Positions 28,813 to 39,727 of a stretch of 64,000 bases of DNA are shown one piece after another. Positions within the stretch are counted from its first letter, which is position 1. Each line of letters begins with the position of its first letter. Below the pieces are notes generated by a model. The model worked only from the letters and a program-made list of their open reading frames with translations. It searched no databases and was not told the origin of the DNA. The translations under genes and the position numbers were made by a program. The stretch spans positions 152,530-216,529 of the forward strand of contig JANXOD010000024.1 of assembly GCA_025353765.1 (NCBI GenBank). The letters run 5' to 3'. This DNA comes from Sphingobacteriales bacterium (lineage in GTDB: Bacteria > Bacteroidota > Bacteroidia > Sphingobacteriales > Sphingobacteriaceae).

Positions 28813-30686
28813 GCGGTTCAAATAATAGCGAATCTTTAAGTGAAGTGCATGGTTCTGTAGCTACATCCGGCAAAACCGGCTGGAGAAAATTAATGGCTTT
28901 CGTTGGTCCGGCTTATTTAGTAAGTGTGGGTTACATGGATCCGGGGAATTGGGCAACAGACATTGCAGGAGGTAGTCAATTTGGATATAAGTTGATATGG
29001 GTCCTACTTATGTCAAACTTAATAGCTCTATTGTTGCAATCATTAAGTGCCCGTTTAGGAATTGTAAGAGGACTTGATTTGGCACAAGCATCCAGAAAGG
29101 CATATCCACGTTTTGTAAATTATCCATTATATGTACTTGCACAAATAGCAATTATAGCTTGTGATCTTGCTGAAATCATTGGTATGGCTATTGGCTTGAA
29201 TCTATTATTTGGTCTTCCTTTAATCTGGGGCATATCCATCACCATATTCGACACCTTTCTACTGCTCTTCCTGATGAACAAAGGAATGCGGATGATGGAA
29301 GTTTTCATTATTTCCATGGTGTTTATTGTAGCTGTCTCTTTTTTAACAGAAATGTTTATTGTACAACCCAATGTTGGCGAAGTTCTGTCCGGTTTTAAGC
29401 CTTCTATTTTATCAGGAAATGCATTATATATAGCTATTGGGATAATTGGCGCTACTGTAATGCCTCATAATTTATACCTGCATTCATCATTAGTACAAAC
29501 TCGAAAAATTACCCGGACAGGAAAAGGAATAAAAGATGCCCTGAAATATAATTTTATAGATACTACAGTTGCACTTAACCTGGCTTTTTTTGTGAATGCA
29601 GCTATTTTAATACTTGCTGCAGCCGCTTTTTACAAAAACGGTTTGTTTGAAGTTGCTGAAATAAAAGATGCCTATAAACTATTGGAAAATATTTTTGGTT
29701 CTCTTGCTCCCAAGCTCTTTGCAATTGCTTTAATAGCTTCCGGTCAGAGTTCTACCATTACAGGAACACTAGCAGGCCAAATTGTGATGGAAGGACATTT
29801 AAATTTGCGTATCCGGCCTTGGTTAAGACGCTTATTAACACGATTGTTAGCTATTATTCCTGCCTTCTTCACCATTCTGTATTGGGGTGAAGAAGCCTTG
29901 GGAGGTTTACTGGTATTAAGTCAGGTAGTGCTTAGTTTACAACTCGGATTTGCTGTTATTCCTTTAATACATTTTAATTCTGATAAGGTTAAGATGAAAG
30001 AATATACTATAAAAACCTGGGTTAAAATATTGGCCTGGTTAAGTGCTTTCATCATTGTCGGCCTTAATGTTAAACTGGTAGCACAGGAAATAACAGGCTG
30101 GGTCGCAAATGCTCAAGGTAATTTATGGTGGATATATTTTATAGTTATCCCTGTGATAATTGCTGTGAGCATACTTTTATTGTATATCATTTTCTTGCCT
30201 TTCTTTAAAAAACCGGAGAGAGATATCTCAAATGTTCCGCATGGCAAAGCCTTAGAGATAGGAAATATTGAGTCTATCGAATACCATGCGATTGGGATAA
30301 CTGTAGATTTCTCTGTAAAAGATAAAAATACAATCAGGTACGCTTTAATCCAAGGAGGAAAAGATGCCGTTTATCACTTAATCCATGTGGTAGAAACTGC
30401 CGGAGCCTGGTATCATAAAGAAAAAGTATTGGATTTGGAAACCCAAAGTGATATAGATAATCTGGAAAAATACCGAAAAAATCTTTCGGAATTAGGCTAC
30501 AAGGCCGAAATATCTATTGGCTATGGTATAGCAGCTAAGGCTATTGCAAACGTTGTAAAAAATAAAAAATTAGATTTACTTGTTATGGGGGCTCATGGCC
30601 ATAAAGGGATTAGTGATTTGGTATTTGGAACTACAGTAAATACCGTAAGGCACAAAGTAAACGTTCCTATACTAATTATAAAATAA
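28809..30686 (+). CDS. mntH: Nramp-family divalent metal (Mn/Fe) transporter fused to C-terminal UspA domain
   Basis: 'GPAYLVSVGYMDPGNWATDIAGGSQFGY', 'GATVMPHNLYLHSSLVQTR', C-terminal 'LDLLVMGAHGHKGISDLVFGTTVNTVRHKVNVPILIIK'. Confidence 0.95.
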   Translation: MSGSNNSESLSEVHGSVATSGKTGWRKLMAFVGPAYLVSVGYMDPGNWATDIAGGSQFGYKLIWVLLMSNLIALLLQSLSARLGIVRGLDLAQASRKAYPRFVNYPLYVLAQIAIIACDLAEIIGMAIGLNLLFGLPLIWGISITIFDTFLLLFLMNKGMRMMEVFIISMVFIVAVSFLTEMFIVQPNVGEVLSGFKPSILSGNALYIAIGIIGATVMPHNLYLHSSLVQTRKITRTGKGIKDALKYNFIDTTVALNLAFFVNAAILILAAAAFYKNGLFEVAEIKDAYKLLENIFGSLAPKLFAIALIASGQSSTITGTLAGQIVMEGHLNLRIRPWLRRLLTRLLAIIPAFFTILYWGEEALGGLLVLSQVVLSLQLGFAVIPLIHFNSDKVKMKEYTIKTWVKILAWLSAFIIVGLNVKLVAQEITGWVANAQGNLWWIYFIVIPVIIAVSILLLYIIFLPFFKKPERDISNVPHGKALEIGNIESIEYHAIGITVDFSVKDKNTIRYALIQGGKDAVYHLIHVVETAGAWYHKEKVLDLETQSDIDNLEKYRKNLSELGYKAEISIGYGIAAKAIANVVKNKKLDLLVMGAHGHKGISDLVFGTTVNTVRHKVNVPILIIK

Positions 30687-31531
30687 TGAACAAAAGTATT
30701 TGCCTTACAATAGTAACGAGTTTAATATCCTTATTGGGTTATGCTCAACAGCCTGATTCTATAAAAAAGTGCTATCATATTTTCAATCCTGTTCCTAAAA
30801 AAGAAATGAGGGAAATGCAAACGGATAGGCCTGATTTTACAGAAAGTCCTTATACTGTAGACGCCGGGCATTTTCAATATGAAACTGATGCTTTTAAAAT
30901 AGTTAAAAACAAAGATGGTGACATACTTAATACCCAGTTTTTTTACAATGTGGCGAATATTAAGATGGGAATTACCAATAGTACAGACCTGCAGTTAATT
31001 GTGGAGTCTTTTGTGACAAACAAAACTAAAAATACCCTTACAAACAACATTGCTGAATCTTCCGGATTGGGTGATCTTACTTTACGACTGAAACAGAATA
31101 TATGGGGCAATAACGGATCAGGAAAAACAGCTTTTGGCATTATGCCATACCTAAATATTCCAACGTCTAAATCATCCAACGATAAACGAGTTGATGGTGG
31201 CGTAATCATTCCTTTTACATTAGAACTGGGAAATAAATGGGATTTTGGTACAGAGGTAAACATAAGTCTGGTAAAAAATGACCAAAGCAAATCATACCAT
31301 AGTGAATTATTAAATTCTCTCACTTTAGACAAGGAGCTTTCTCAAAAATTTAGTACCTATATAGAAAGCTATTCCATTTATAATTTTAAGGATGAGCAAT
31401 TTGATGTATATGCAGATACAGGCTTGATCTATTCCTTATCAAATAACTTCAAAATAGATACTGGTTTAAACTATGGCTTAACCAAAAGCTCAGATAAAGT
31501 TTACTTTGTAGGATTTTCTTTCAGATATTAG
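30686..31531 (+). CDS. outer membrane transporter-like protein (Phenol_MetA_deg-like)
   Basis: Signal peptide; 'MQTDRPDFTESPYTVDAGHFQYETDAF'; start overlaps the mntH stop. Confidence 0.75.
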   Translation: MNKSICLTIVTSLISLLGYAQQPDSIKKCYHIFNPVPKKEMREMQTDRPDFTESPYTVDAGHFQYETDAFKIVKNKDGDILNTQFFYNVANIKMGITNSTDLQLIVESFVTNKTKNTLTNNIAESSGLGDLTLRLKQNIWGNNGSGKTAFGIMPYLNIPTSKSSNDKRVDGGVIIPFTLELGNKWDFGTEVNISLVKNDQSKSYHSELLNSLTLDKELSQKFSTYIESYSIYNFKDEQFDVYADTGLIYSLSNNFKIDTGLNYGLTKSSDKVYFVGFSFRY

Positions 31532-31547
31532 CATTTTGATTAGTGTT

Positions 31548-31997
31548 ATGGGAAGCGATTTAAACATCCGAAATAAAAAGGCATATTTTGAATATCATAT
31601 TCTTGATAAATATACTGCCGGAATAAAGCTTTTAGGAACAGAAATAAAATCTATTAGAGAAGGAAAAGCGAATATAAATGATGCTTTTTGTACCTTCTTA
31701 ACAGATGGATTATATGTTCGCAACATGCATATTGCAGAATACTCACACGGTTCTTTTTATAATCACGAATCTAAACGTGACAGGCCTTTATTGTTAAACA
31801 AAAAAGAACTTGAAAAACTAAAAACCAAAATTCAGGAAAAAGGTTTTACAATCGTTCCTCTTCACTTATTTATCAGCGATCGCGGATTTGCTAAATTAGA
31901 AATTGGCCTTGCTCAGGGAAAGAAGATCTACGATAAACGGGAAACCATGAAAGACCGCGATGCCAAGATTGAAATGGACAGGGCGATGAAAAGGTAA
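31548..31997 (+). CDS. smpB: SsrA-binding protein SmpB
   Basis: 'NKKAYFEYHILDKYTAGIKLLGTEIKSIREGKANINDAF...HIAEYSHGS...DRPLLLNKKEL'. Confidence 0.97.
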   Translation: MGSDLNIRNKKAYFEYHILDKYTAGIKLLGTEIKSIREGKANINDAFCTFLTDGLYVRNMHIAEYSHGSFYNHESKRDRPLLLNKKELEKLKTKIQEKGFTIVPLHLFISDRGFAKLEIGLAQGKKIYDKRETMKDRDAKIEMDRAMKR

Positions 31998-32018
31998 TAA
32001 TTATGTAATTCTGATAGC

Positions 32019-33350
32019 ATGGGGGTAAATATGTGGCCAAGAAGAAAATTTATACAACAAACTGCCCTCACAACAGTTGGCCTATTACTTGCACCGTCAT
32101 TAAAAGATTTTGCCAGAGCTGATAATAACTACTGGTTTGTTCCTACTGCATTACAAGTCGAAATGTATAAAGCAGCCATTGCAATTGCAAAAAAGAAAGT
32201 ACGTGGCGGGGCCAGTGAACCTATATTTAAAAAACCCTTTTTAGATGCTGCATTTAATGGGAATATTTTTTTGTGGGATACCTGCTTTATCGCCTCTTAT
32301 GCTAAATACCATCAGAATGAATTGCCCATTGCAAATGCATTAGATAATTTTTATAATCTGCAGGAAGATGACGGTTTTATATGCCGGGAGTATACCAGAG
32401 AAGGTAAGGCTATGTGGCCAAAGGAACATCCGGTAAGCATTAATCCGCCTTTACTTGCTTTTGCAGAACTAGAATTATACAGTCAGGTAAAAAATAAACA
32501 GCGTTTACAAAAAGTGTATCCTTCATTAAAGAAATTCTATCATTTTTTAGCGGAGCATTACTGCATGGATGATAAGCTTTTCTTTAGCGATGCTTTTGGC
32601 TCGGGTATGGATAATATCCCACGCTATCCCGAGGGTTGGCAGGATGATGGCAAAGGCATTGCCCTAAAAAATTTATTCCCTGAATTTTTTAAGTATGAAG
32701 GCTTAAGCTCATTATGGAACAGACAAGGTCGTACAGTAGATTTTTCTGCACAAATGGCTTTATTTGCCGAGAATTTAACAACCATTGCTCAACTGATCAA
32801 TAAAAAGCAAGATATAGCCGCTTACCGGCAATTGTACAATGAAACAAAAGAAGCCATCAATCAATTATGCTGGGATGAGACAGATGGATTTTATTACGAT
32901 CTGGGTTATGGCAAACAGATAAAACGAAAACACATTGGAATGTTTTGGGTATTGATGGCTGGCATTGTTCCCCATGGTAAATTAAACAAAGTAATCTCTA
33001 ATTTAACTAACACAAATCAGTTCTGGCGAAAATTTCCTCTTGCAAGCTATTCTGCTGATCAACCCGGGTTTTCAAGTTTGGGTACATATTGGCTGGGTAG
33101 TGTTTGGGCGCCTACCAATTATATGGTCATAAAAGGATTGATGCGGTATAATCAAAAACAATTGGCAACTAAACTTGCTAAGCAATATTACTGGTGTGTT
33201 GCAGAAGTATATAAAAAAACAAAAACTTTTTGGGAAAACTATGCCCCTGATTCTCTTATGCCAGGCAACCAGGCAAGGCCGGATTTTTGCGGCTGGACAG
33301 CAATTCCTCCGGTGACATTATATCGTGAATTTACAAGGAATATAAAATAA
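32019..33350 (+). CDS. trehalase/GH63-like glycoside hydrolase with Tat-like signal
   Basis: N-terminus 'PRRKFIQQTALTTVGLLLAPS'; 'NIFLWDTCFIASYA', 'YWLGSVWAPTNYMVIKGL', 'TFWENYAPDS'. Confidence 0.8.
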   Translation: MGVNMWPRRKFIQQTALTTVGLLLAPSLKDFARADNNYWFVPTALQVEMYKAAIAIAKKKVRGGASEPIFKKPFLDAAFNGNIFLWDTCFIASYAKYHQNELPIANALDNFYNLQEDDGFICREYTREGKAMWPKEHPVSINPPLLAFAELELYSQVKNKQRLQKVYPSLKKFYHFLAEHYCMDDKLFFSDAFGSGMDNIPRYPEGWQDDGKGIALKNLFPEFFKYEGLSSLWNRQGRTVDFSAQMALFAENLTTIAQLINKKQDIAAYRQLYNETKEAINQLCWDETDGFYYDLGYGKQIKRKHIGMFWVLMAGIVPHGKLNKVISNLTNTNQFWRKFPLASYSADQPGFSSLGTYWLGSVWAPTNYMVIKGLMRYNQKQLATKLAKQYYWCVAEVYKKTKTFWENYAPDSLMPGNQARPDFCGWTAIPPVTLYREFTRNIK

Positions 33351-33430
33351 TAAAACCACTGCTACCATTCTAATTATTGAAATAGCTTACATCAAAAATA
33401 TATGTAAAATGCTAATTCAGACTTAAACTA

Positions 33431-34087
33431 TTACCAAGCCTGATCTCCCACCAAGGGAACGAAGCGAAAAGTATCTAATTCAAATTTCTCATAATCAGTT
33501 TCGCTTACACGTAATACGGTTACCATTTTCTGAGCGTTTTCATCTCCTACCGGGATCACCAAAACTCCGCCAATTTTTAATTGTTTAAGCAAAATTTCGG
33601 GTACAAATGGTGCTCCTGCAGTAACTAATATTTTATCATAGGGCGCATGCTCAAGAATTCCTTTTGAACCGTCCCCACAAAAAAATTCAGGATGGTATCC
33701 CATATGAGGCAATACCTGTATGGTACGATTAAATAAATTTTCCTTCCTTTCAATAGTATAAACTTGAGCTCCAAGTTCTAATAAAATGCAGGTTTGGTAT
33801 CCTGAACCCGTTCCTATTTCTAATACCTTATCTCCTCGTTTAATATGCAGTAACTCGGTTTGATAGGCTACGGTATAAGGCTGAGAAATGGTTTGCCCAT
33901 CTCCTATTGGGAATGCAATATCTTTATAAGCCTGAATCCAAAATGTTTCATCAAAAAAATAATGCCTTGGTACTTTGGCAATCGCTTTTAAAACATTTTT
34001 ATCCTGTATACCACGGTCACCTAATATTTCTACTAACTTTTTACGGGCACCTCTCTCGCGGTAATTATCAACAAATTTATGAGCCAT
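33431..34087 (-). CDS. pcm: protein-L-isoaspartate O-methyltransferase
   Basis: 'AIPIGDGQTISQPYTVAYQTELL'-type motif and 'VLEIGTGSGYQTCILLELGAQVYTIER'. Confidence 0.95.
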   Translation of the reverse strand: MAHKFVDNYRERGARKKLVEILGDRGIQDKNVLKAIAKVPRHYFFDETFWIQAYKDIAFPIGDGQTISQPYTVAYQTELLHIKRGDKVLEIGTGSGYQTCILLELGAQVYTIERKENLFNRTIQVLPHMGYHPEFFCGDGSKGILEHAPYDKILVTAGAPFVPEILLKQLKIGGVLVIPVGDENAQKMVTVLRVSETDYEKFELDTFRFVPLVGDQAW

Positions 34088-34241
34088 TGCAGTTCAAAAA
34101 TACTTTTCACAAAGCAATCCTATAGAAATTATTTTCTTTTATTTCTTTAAAAATATCTGTGAACATTTTTATTGGAGTTAAGTAAAGGTTACGACAAATA
34201 AATTTTAGTATTTTCGCTCATTATAAATACTTCCATTATCA

Positions 34242-34991
34242 ATGAAATCGCTTTTAACATTCACTTTCTGTTGCATTATTATAACCATCAGTGCTCAAGC
34301 TCAAATAGTTCGTATTGATACTTTAAAACGCACCTATGTGTATAAGCAAAATAAAAATAACGATAATTCATCCCGATCAGAATTTCTTTATACTATTGGG
34401 ATAAAAGCATTGGGCTTTGAACAATTTCCTAAGATATTAAATCAAACCAATTCTGAAGAGTATTTGACCACACCATTAAATGGATTGGTATTTAAATTTA
34501 ATGACAATCAGTTAAGTTATCGATTCGATGCAAATTTGTATACCAAAGATATTTCATTTACAAATGAGTGTGAAGATTGCGAGCGTTTAAATGGTAAGCT
34601 AAATGATCTGTCAATTAAAATGGGGTTTGAAAAAAATATCATTTATACAGTAATACAGCCTTACTTTGGCGCTGACTTAGGTTTTAGGCGCAATAATTTT
34701 AATGGTGAATCTACAAACATCAATACCGTAAATTATACTCCTTATGGTGTAAAAGCTGAAAAGAATGGTGCTGTATTTGGGCCTTTCGTTGGCATTAAAC
34801 TGAATATTATAAACAGATTTACTATAGCGGCTGAAAGTGGAATTGATCTAATGTATAGTTATGAACGACAAGAAAAAATGTATCATGATGCAAATAAGAC
34901 CAAAACCTTTAAGAAATATACAAAGTATGAATTTTTAACAAGGCCCCTAACTTCGCTGTCTCTTCAATATAACTTCGGTTTTAGTAATTAA
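34242..34991 (+). CDS. outer membrane beta-barrel-like protein, unknown
   Basis: Signal peptide and beta-rich sequence ending 'LSLQYNFGFSN'. Confidence 0.65.
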   Translation: MKSLLTFTFCCIIITISAQAQIVRIDTLKRTYVYKQNKNNDNSSRSEFLYTIGIKALGFEQFPKILNQTNSEEYLTTPLNGLVFKFNDNQLSYRFDANLYTKDISFTNECEDCERLNGKLNDLSIKMGFEKNIIYTVIQPYFGADLGFRRNNFNGESTNINTVNYTPYGVKAEKNGAVFGPFVGIKLNIINRFTIAAESGIDLMYSYERQEKMYHDANKTKTFKKYTKYEFLTRPLTSLSLQYNFGFSN

Positions 34992-34994
34992 TTC

Positions 34995-37478
34995 TCAATA
35001 AGGATCAACATCAATTTGGATATAAACTCCTTTGTTTATTGGCTCAGCTTCAAAATTAATTAGCATATTTCGCAATGTCTCTTTTACTTTTTGTGCTGAT
35101 ACACCCTCTTTCTCTACTTTAATGAGAATAGTTTGGATATAATAGTTTTTGATTCGGCTTACCAAAGGAGCCTCAGGTCCTAATATCCGTTTACCAAATT
35201 GCTGATATAATAGACCCGCTAAATCTCTGGCAATAGTTGCTAATTTAGAAGCATCTTTATGTTTAACATCCAAATGAATGAGCCGAAATAACGGAGGATA
35301 ATGAAAACTATGTCGTTCAAGAATTTCCTTATCAAACATCCCTCCATAGTCATTTCTAATAACCTGACTAATAATTCGGTTTGTAGTATCGTAAGCCTGA
35401 ATAATTACTTTTCCCTGCTTATTTCTTCGGCCTGCCCGGCCGGATACTTGTGATAATAGCTGATAGCTTCGCTCATAAGATCTAAAATCAGGATAATTCA
35501 ACAAACTATCTGCATTGATGATACCGATTAAAGTTACATTACTAAAATCTAATCCCTTAGCTACCATTTGAGTGCCTACTAAAATATCAATTCGGCCCTC
35601 TTCAAAATCAGTTAATAATAGTTGAAAACTGTTGCGTTTGCGGGTAGAATCTAAATCCATGCGAGCAATTTTTGCATCTGTAAAGATCAATTTCAACTCA
35701 TCCTCCACTTTTTCTGTTCCAAAACCCTTTTGCTCTATTTTTGAAGATCCACATGCCGGACAAACGTGCAATACTTCCTGTTTATACCCACAATAATGAC
35801 AATGAAGTTTACCGCTACTTTTATGAAACGTCAGACTTACATCGCAATTAATGCATTTAGGAGTATATCCGCAAGTTGCACAAAGTAAAAATGGTGTGTA
35901 GCCACGTCGGTTCTGAAATAAAATAACTTGTTCTTTGCGTGCTAATGTCTCCTGTATCTCATTAATTAGAACACCCGTAAAATGAGATTGCATGGTTTTC
36001 TTCTTTGTTTCTTCTGCGATGCTAACCACTTCAATTTCAGGAGGCTGTACTCCGCCATATCGTCCTGATAATTCTACCAGACCATACTTGTCTATTTTAG
36101 CATTATAATAACTTTCAAGACTTGGCGTGGCTGAACCTAACAGCACTTTAGCCTGATGAATGTAGCTTAAATAGATTGCCGTATCACGGGCATGATAACG
36201 TGGTGCCGGATCATATTGCTTGTAAGATGATTCATGTTCTTCATCAACTACAATTAAACCCAAGTTTTGAAAAGGTAAAAATACGGATGAACGGGCTCCT
36301 AAAATTATCCTGCATTCTCCTTTCAGAACTTTTTGCCAAACTTCTGCACGTTCATTATCATTAAAGCGAGAATGATAAATGCCTATCTGGTTACCAAAAT
36401 ATTTACGCAATCGTTCAATAACCTGTGTTGTTAATGCAATTTCGGGCAAAAGATAAAGAGCTTGTTTACCTGCTGCTAATTGTTGCTCTATTAGTCGGAT
36501 ATATAACTGTGTTTTCCCGGATGATGTTTCTCCATGCAATAAAACTACATCTTTATCCTTAAAATTCTCATCTATTTTATTGAATGTCTCTTGCTGTGTA
36601 TCACTCAGATCAAATTCCTGCAACAGTTCATCTTCCTCCTCATTTAAACGGCTTATTACTTTTTCATAGAGAATGAATACTTCTTTATCCAGCAATGATT
36701 TTAATGCGGATGCGCCACAAGCACTGGCTTCAAGCAATTCTGCCTTGCTTATTTCTTGTTGTTGCTTTATAAGCTTTAAATACGCCATGAATGCATCTAA
36801 TTGTTTGGGCGCTTTCTCTAATGTTTCAAAGAGGGTTTTTCGGCTATCTGCATCATTATAAATTGGATTTAATTGAATATATGATTTTTTACGAGGCTTA
36901 AATTTTTCGGTTATCTCTTCGGATATATTAATTATTCCTTTTTCAAGTAATTGCTTAAGTAAAGGAAACACTGTTTTTTGGCCTAATAGCTTACTTATAT
37001 CACTTACCCGAAGTTCTGATTGCAGATCTAAAGCATCTACAATTAAAAACTCTTTATCAGAAAGTAAAGATTTATCAATATCTGACTGTCCACTTAAAGT
37101 TATGCGGGTTTCACTTGCTAATTTCAAAGCGGCAGGCAAAGCGGCTTGCATCACCTCGCCGATGTAACAGAGGTAATATTCAGCAATCCACTGCCATAAT
37201 TTTAATTGAAATAATGTAACAATAGGTTCATCATCTAAAACCTCAATAATATATTTAGCCTCATATAAAGTTGGCGGTGTCTCAGTAAACTCATTGATGA
37301 TAGCTGTATATATTCTGCTCTTACCAAACTGCACAACAACCCTTTTGCCTATTACGATTTGAGAGTTCATTTCAAAAGGCACACGATACGTATACGTTTT
37401 AGAGATAGCCAATGGCAATATTACCTCCACGAAAAGAGTTTTTCGGGTGCTTGTATCAGCATCATTAAATTCGAGCAT
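34995..37478 (-). CDS. priA: primosomal protein N' (PriA helicase)
   Basis: 'LLHGETSSGKTQLYIRLIE', 'VDEEHESSYKQ', zinc cysteines 'LCATCGYTPKCINCDVSLTFHKSSGKLHCHYCGYKQEVLHVCPACGS', 'GRAGRRNKQGKVIIQ'. Confidence 0.97.
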   Translation of the reverse strand: MLEFNDADTSTRKTLFVEVILPLAISKTYTYRVPFEMNSQIVIGKRVVVQFGKSRIYTAIINEFTETPPTLYEAKYIIEVLDDEPIVTLFQLKLWQWIAEYYLCYIGEVMQAALPAALKLASETRITLSGQSDIDKSLLSDKEFLIVDALDLQSELRVSDISKLLGQKTVFPLLKQLLEKGIINISEEITEKFKPRKKSYIQLNPIYNDADSRKTLFETLEKAPKQLDAFMAYLKLIKQQQEISKAELLEASACGASALKSLLDKEVFILYEKVISRLNEEEDELLQEFDLSDTQQETFNKIDENFKDKDVVLLHGETSSGKTQLYIRLIEQQLAAGKQALYLLPEIALTTQVIERLRKYFGNQIGIYHSRFNDNERAEVWQKVLKGECRIILGARSSVFLPFQNLGLIVVDEEHESSYKQYDPAPRYHARDTAIYLSYIHQAKVLLGSATPSLESYYNAKIDKYGLVELSGRYGGVQPPEIEVVSIAEETKKKTMQSHFTGVLINEIQETLARKEQVILFQNRRGYTPFLLCATCGYTPKCINCDVSLTFHKSSGKLHCHYCGYKQEVLHVCPACGSSKIEQKGFGTEKVEDELKLIFTDAKIARMDLDSTRKRNSFQLLLTDFEEGRIDILVGTQMVAKGLDFSNVTLIGIINADSLLNYPDFRSYERSYQLLSQVSGRAGRRNKQGKVIIQAYDTTNRIISQVIRNDYGGMFDKEILERHSFHYPPLFRLIHLDVKHKDASKLATIARDLAGLLYQQFGKRILGPEAPLVSRIKNYYIQTILIKVEKEGVSAQKVKETLRNMLINFEAEPINKGVYIQIDVDPY

Positions 37479-37861
37479 TATTTATTTTTAATCGCAGCTA
37501 AGAGTAAACTAATCCATCCCAGTATAAATAATGCACCGCCTATTGGTGTTATTGGGCCAAGGAAAGAAGGGCTTAAATTTAAAAGCTCTTTTGTAGCCAG
37601 AAGATATAACGATCCGGAAAAAAGAATAATGCCAAATATAAAACTCCATGAAGCCAGATTGATTAACCGGCTTTTAAAGCGAGAAAAAGTGGACAGAAAC
37701 AATAAGGCTAATGTGTGATAAAACTGGTAATTAACGGCAGTTTGCCAGATTTCCAGATTCTGAGTATTCAAATTATTTTTAAGGCTATGCGCACCAAATG
37801 CACCCAAAATAACGACCAAAAAACCAAAGATAGAAGCTGCAATAATAATTCGTTTGTTCAT
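37478..37861 (-). CDS. DUF423 family membrane protein
   Basis: 'FGAFGAHSLKNNL...WQTAVNYQFYHTLALL...GSLYLLA...ITPIGGALFILGW'. Confidence 0.9.
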   Translation of the reverse strand: MNKRIIIAASIFGFLVVILGAFGAHSLKNNLNTQNLEIWQTAVNYQFYHTLALLFLSTFSRFKSRLINLASWSFIFGIILFSGSLYLLATKELLNLSPSFLGPITPIGGALFILGWISLLLAAIKNK

Positions 37862-37953
37862 GATGCCTTATATTTATGCTAATTTAATAAACCTGATCAC
37901 ATTTTTCTTCTGCTTCCGTTTAAAAATATAATTTTTCCCAAAAGCTATGCTAA

Positions 37954-38643
37954 TTAAGAATTAGGTTTAATAACCATAAAATCTTTCAGATAAAAAGGTT
38001 CAAAATAAGCTACATCTTCAATCTGCCTTGCTTCTAATTTTGCCAAAGCCAATTTACTTAGATGAATTGCAGAATTTTGAAAATCTAAAAATGTAACATT
38101 TGGCCTTTTTTCATATAATTTCTTACATTTCTCTGCTCCATCGCCAAAAAATACTAAATCATATGTTCCTATATACTGGTCAAAAGAATGTTCATCCAAT
38201 ATTTTAGCCTGCGTCTTCTCAACTTCATTCAAATTTACATCAAACAATGCCGTATAAACTTCCATTCTTCGGGCATCTATCATAGGACATAATAGCATTG
38301 ATGGAGATAAAGAAGTCTTACCCAACAAACCTTCTGCCATAGCCGCTAACGTATTTATGGCAATTAAAGGCTTATCAAGAGCAAAACATAATCCTTTCGC
38401 TGTAGAAACGCCAATACGTAAGCCTGTATATGAACCCGGACCCATACTTACAGCTATCGCATCCAGATCCCTATACTTTTTCCCTGCTGCCTGCATCACC
38501 TCATCAATAAATAAGGTTAAATGAGAGGCATGAATATTCCGTTCGTTGACTTCTTTAAGTGTTATCACATTTCCGTCTTCAGCCAATGCAACTGAGCAGG
38601 ATGTAGTTGCAGTTTCCAGTTGTAAGATTAATTTATTTGGCAT
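37954..38643 (-). CDS. tsaB: tRNA threonylcarbamoyladenosine biosynthesis protein TsaB
   Basis: 'LQLETATTSCSVAL...ERNIHASHLTLFIDEVM...AVSMGPGSYTGLRIGVSTAKGLCFAL'. Confidence 0.95.
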   Translation of the reverse strand: MPNKLILQLETATTSCSVALAEDGNVITLKEVNERNIHASHLTLFIDEVMQAAGKKYRDLDAIAVSMGPGSYTGLRIGVSTAKGLCFALDKPLIAINTLAAMAEGLLGKTSLSPSMLLCPMIDARRMEVYTALFDVNLNEVEKTQAKILDEHSFDQYIGTYDLVFFGDGAEKCKKLYEKRPNVTFLDFQNSAIHLSKLALAKLEARQIEDVAYFEPFYLKDFMVIKPNS

Positions 38644-38689
38644 TGGCTATTTATTAAACAGAATTTTAATCAATATATTAGAAAATAGA

Positions 38690-38926
38690 TCATGGCACCG
38701 GGTCATGCCCATGACCTCCCCAGGGATTACAACGCCCAATTCGTTTTAAAGTTAAAAAACCACCTTTAAACGGGCCATATTTTTTAATCGCTTCTGCTCC
38801 ATATTGTGAACAGGTGGGCGTATAACGGCAGGATGCGCCAAATAAGGGAGATATAAGATATTGGTATAACCGTATCAGCAATACAAAAAAAACTCCCAAA
38901 ACTGGCTTTATTATGCTATTCCACAT
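38690..38926 (-). CDS. yidD: membrane protein insertion efficiency factor YidD
   Basis: '[58 protein letters not shown]'. Confidence 0.97.
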   Translation of the reverse strand: MWNSIIKPVLGVFFVLLIRLYQYLISPLFGASCRYTPTCSQYGAEAIKKYGPFKGGFLTLKRIGRCNPWGGHGHDPVP

Positions 38927-39311
38927 AACTGCTTATATATGCTTGTTTGAGCTTTTCTATTGCTGCAACAAGCTTTTTCTCCATCAATGAATAGTCGGCA
39001 ATGTCTTTACCAATATAGTTAATACCCAAAAGCAGTTTTGCAGAGCCTGCATTTACAAACGAGTAGAGAAACTCCGATTTATGTAAACGATAAATTTCCC
39101 GAATACGACGTTTGATGAGATTACGATCTACCGCTTTTTTAAAATTCCGTTTAGAGACACTTATAACTACCTGAACAGGCACATCCGCAGGCAAAATTTC
39201 CGGTAGCCAAACGATACGAAAAGGATATAAAAGAAAAGAAGAACCGTTATGAAAAAGCTTTTCTAAAAGCTTCTTACTACATAACCGTTCTTCTTTTTTA
39301 AAAGTATACAT
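38916..39311 (-). CDS. rnpA: ribonuclease P protein component
   Basis: '[17 protein letters not shown]...[31 protein letters not shown]'; overlaps yidD by 11 bp. Confidence 0.95.
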   Translation of the reverse strand: MYTFKKEERLCSKKLLEKLFHNGSSFLLYPFRIVWLPEILPADVPVQVVISVSKRNFKKAVDRNLIKRRIREIYRLHKSEFLYSFVNAGSAKLLLGINYIGKDIADYSLMEKKLVAAIEKLKQAYISSYVE

Positions 39312-39375
39312 GATTGATTGCTTAAAGCTTTATCAGATGCAGAAATCTGTATCTGATACCAAACTGCAATCAAAA

Positions 39376-39534
39376 TTAAGCTTTATGAAGACGCTCGCTT
39401 GATACAGATAATTTTTTTCGGCCCTTAGCTCTTCTAGAAGCTAATACCCTTCTTCCGTTAGCAGAACTCATACGTTCTCTGAAGCCGTGCTTATTTCTTC
39501 TTTTTCTTTGGGAAGGTTGGAATGTTCTTTTCAT
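39376..39534 (-). CDS. rpmH: 50S ribosomal protein L34 (missing from ORF track because <60 aa)
   Basis: Own translation: [52 protein letters not shown]. Confidence 0.97.
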   Translation of the reverse strand: MKRTFQPSQRKRRNKHGFRERMSSANGRRVLASRRAKGRKKLSVSSERLHKA

Positions 39535-39727
39535 GACTTTAAATCTATTATCGTTCTAAAAAACGAGAGCGCAAATATAAGGTTGATTTTTCATAAATCA
39601 AACCCTATATTCAATTTATTAACATATTGCTTTCATTATTTAATCTTGCAGTCACCTAAATAAACTTTTTCTTTTTTAGAAAACGAAATTGTAGGAATTA
39701 TTCAACTCGGACAGTCCCACTTTTTGT

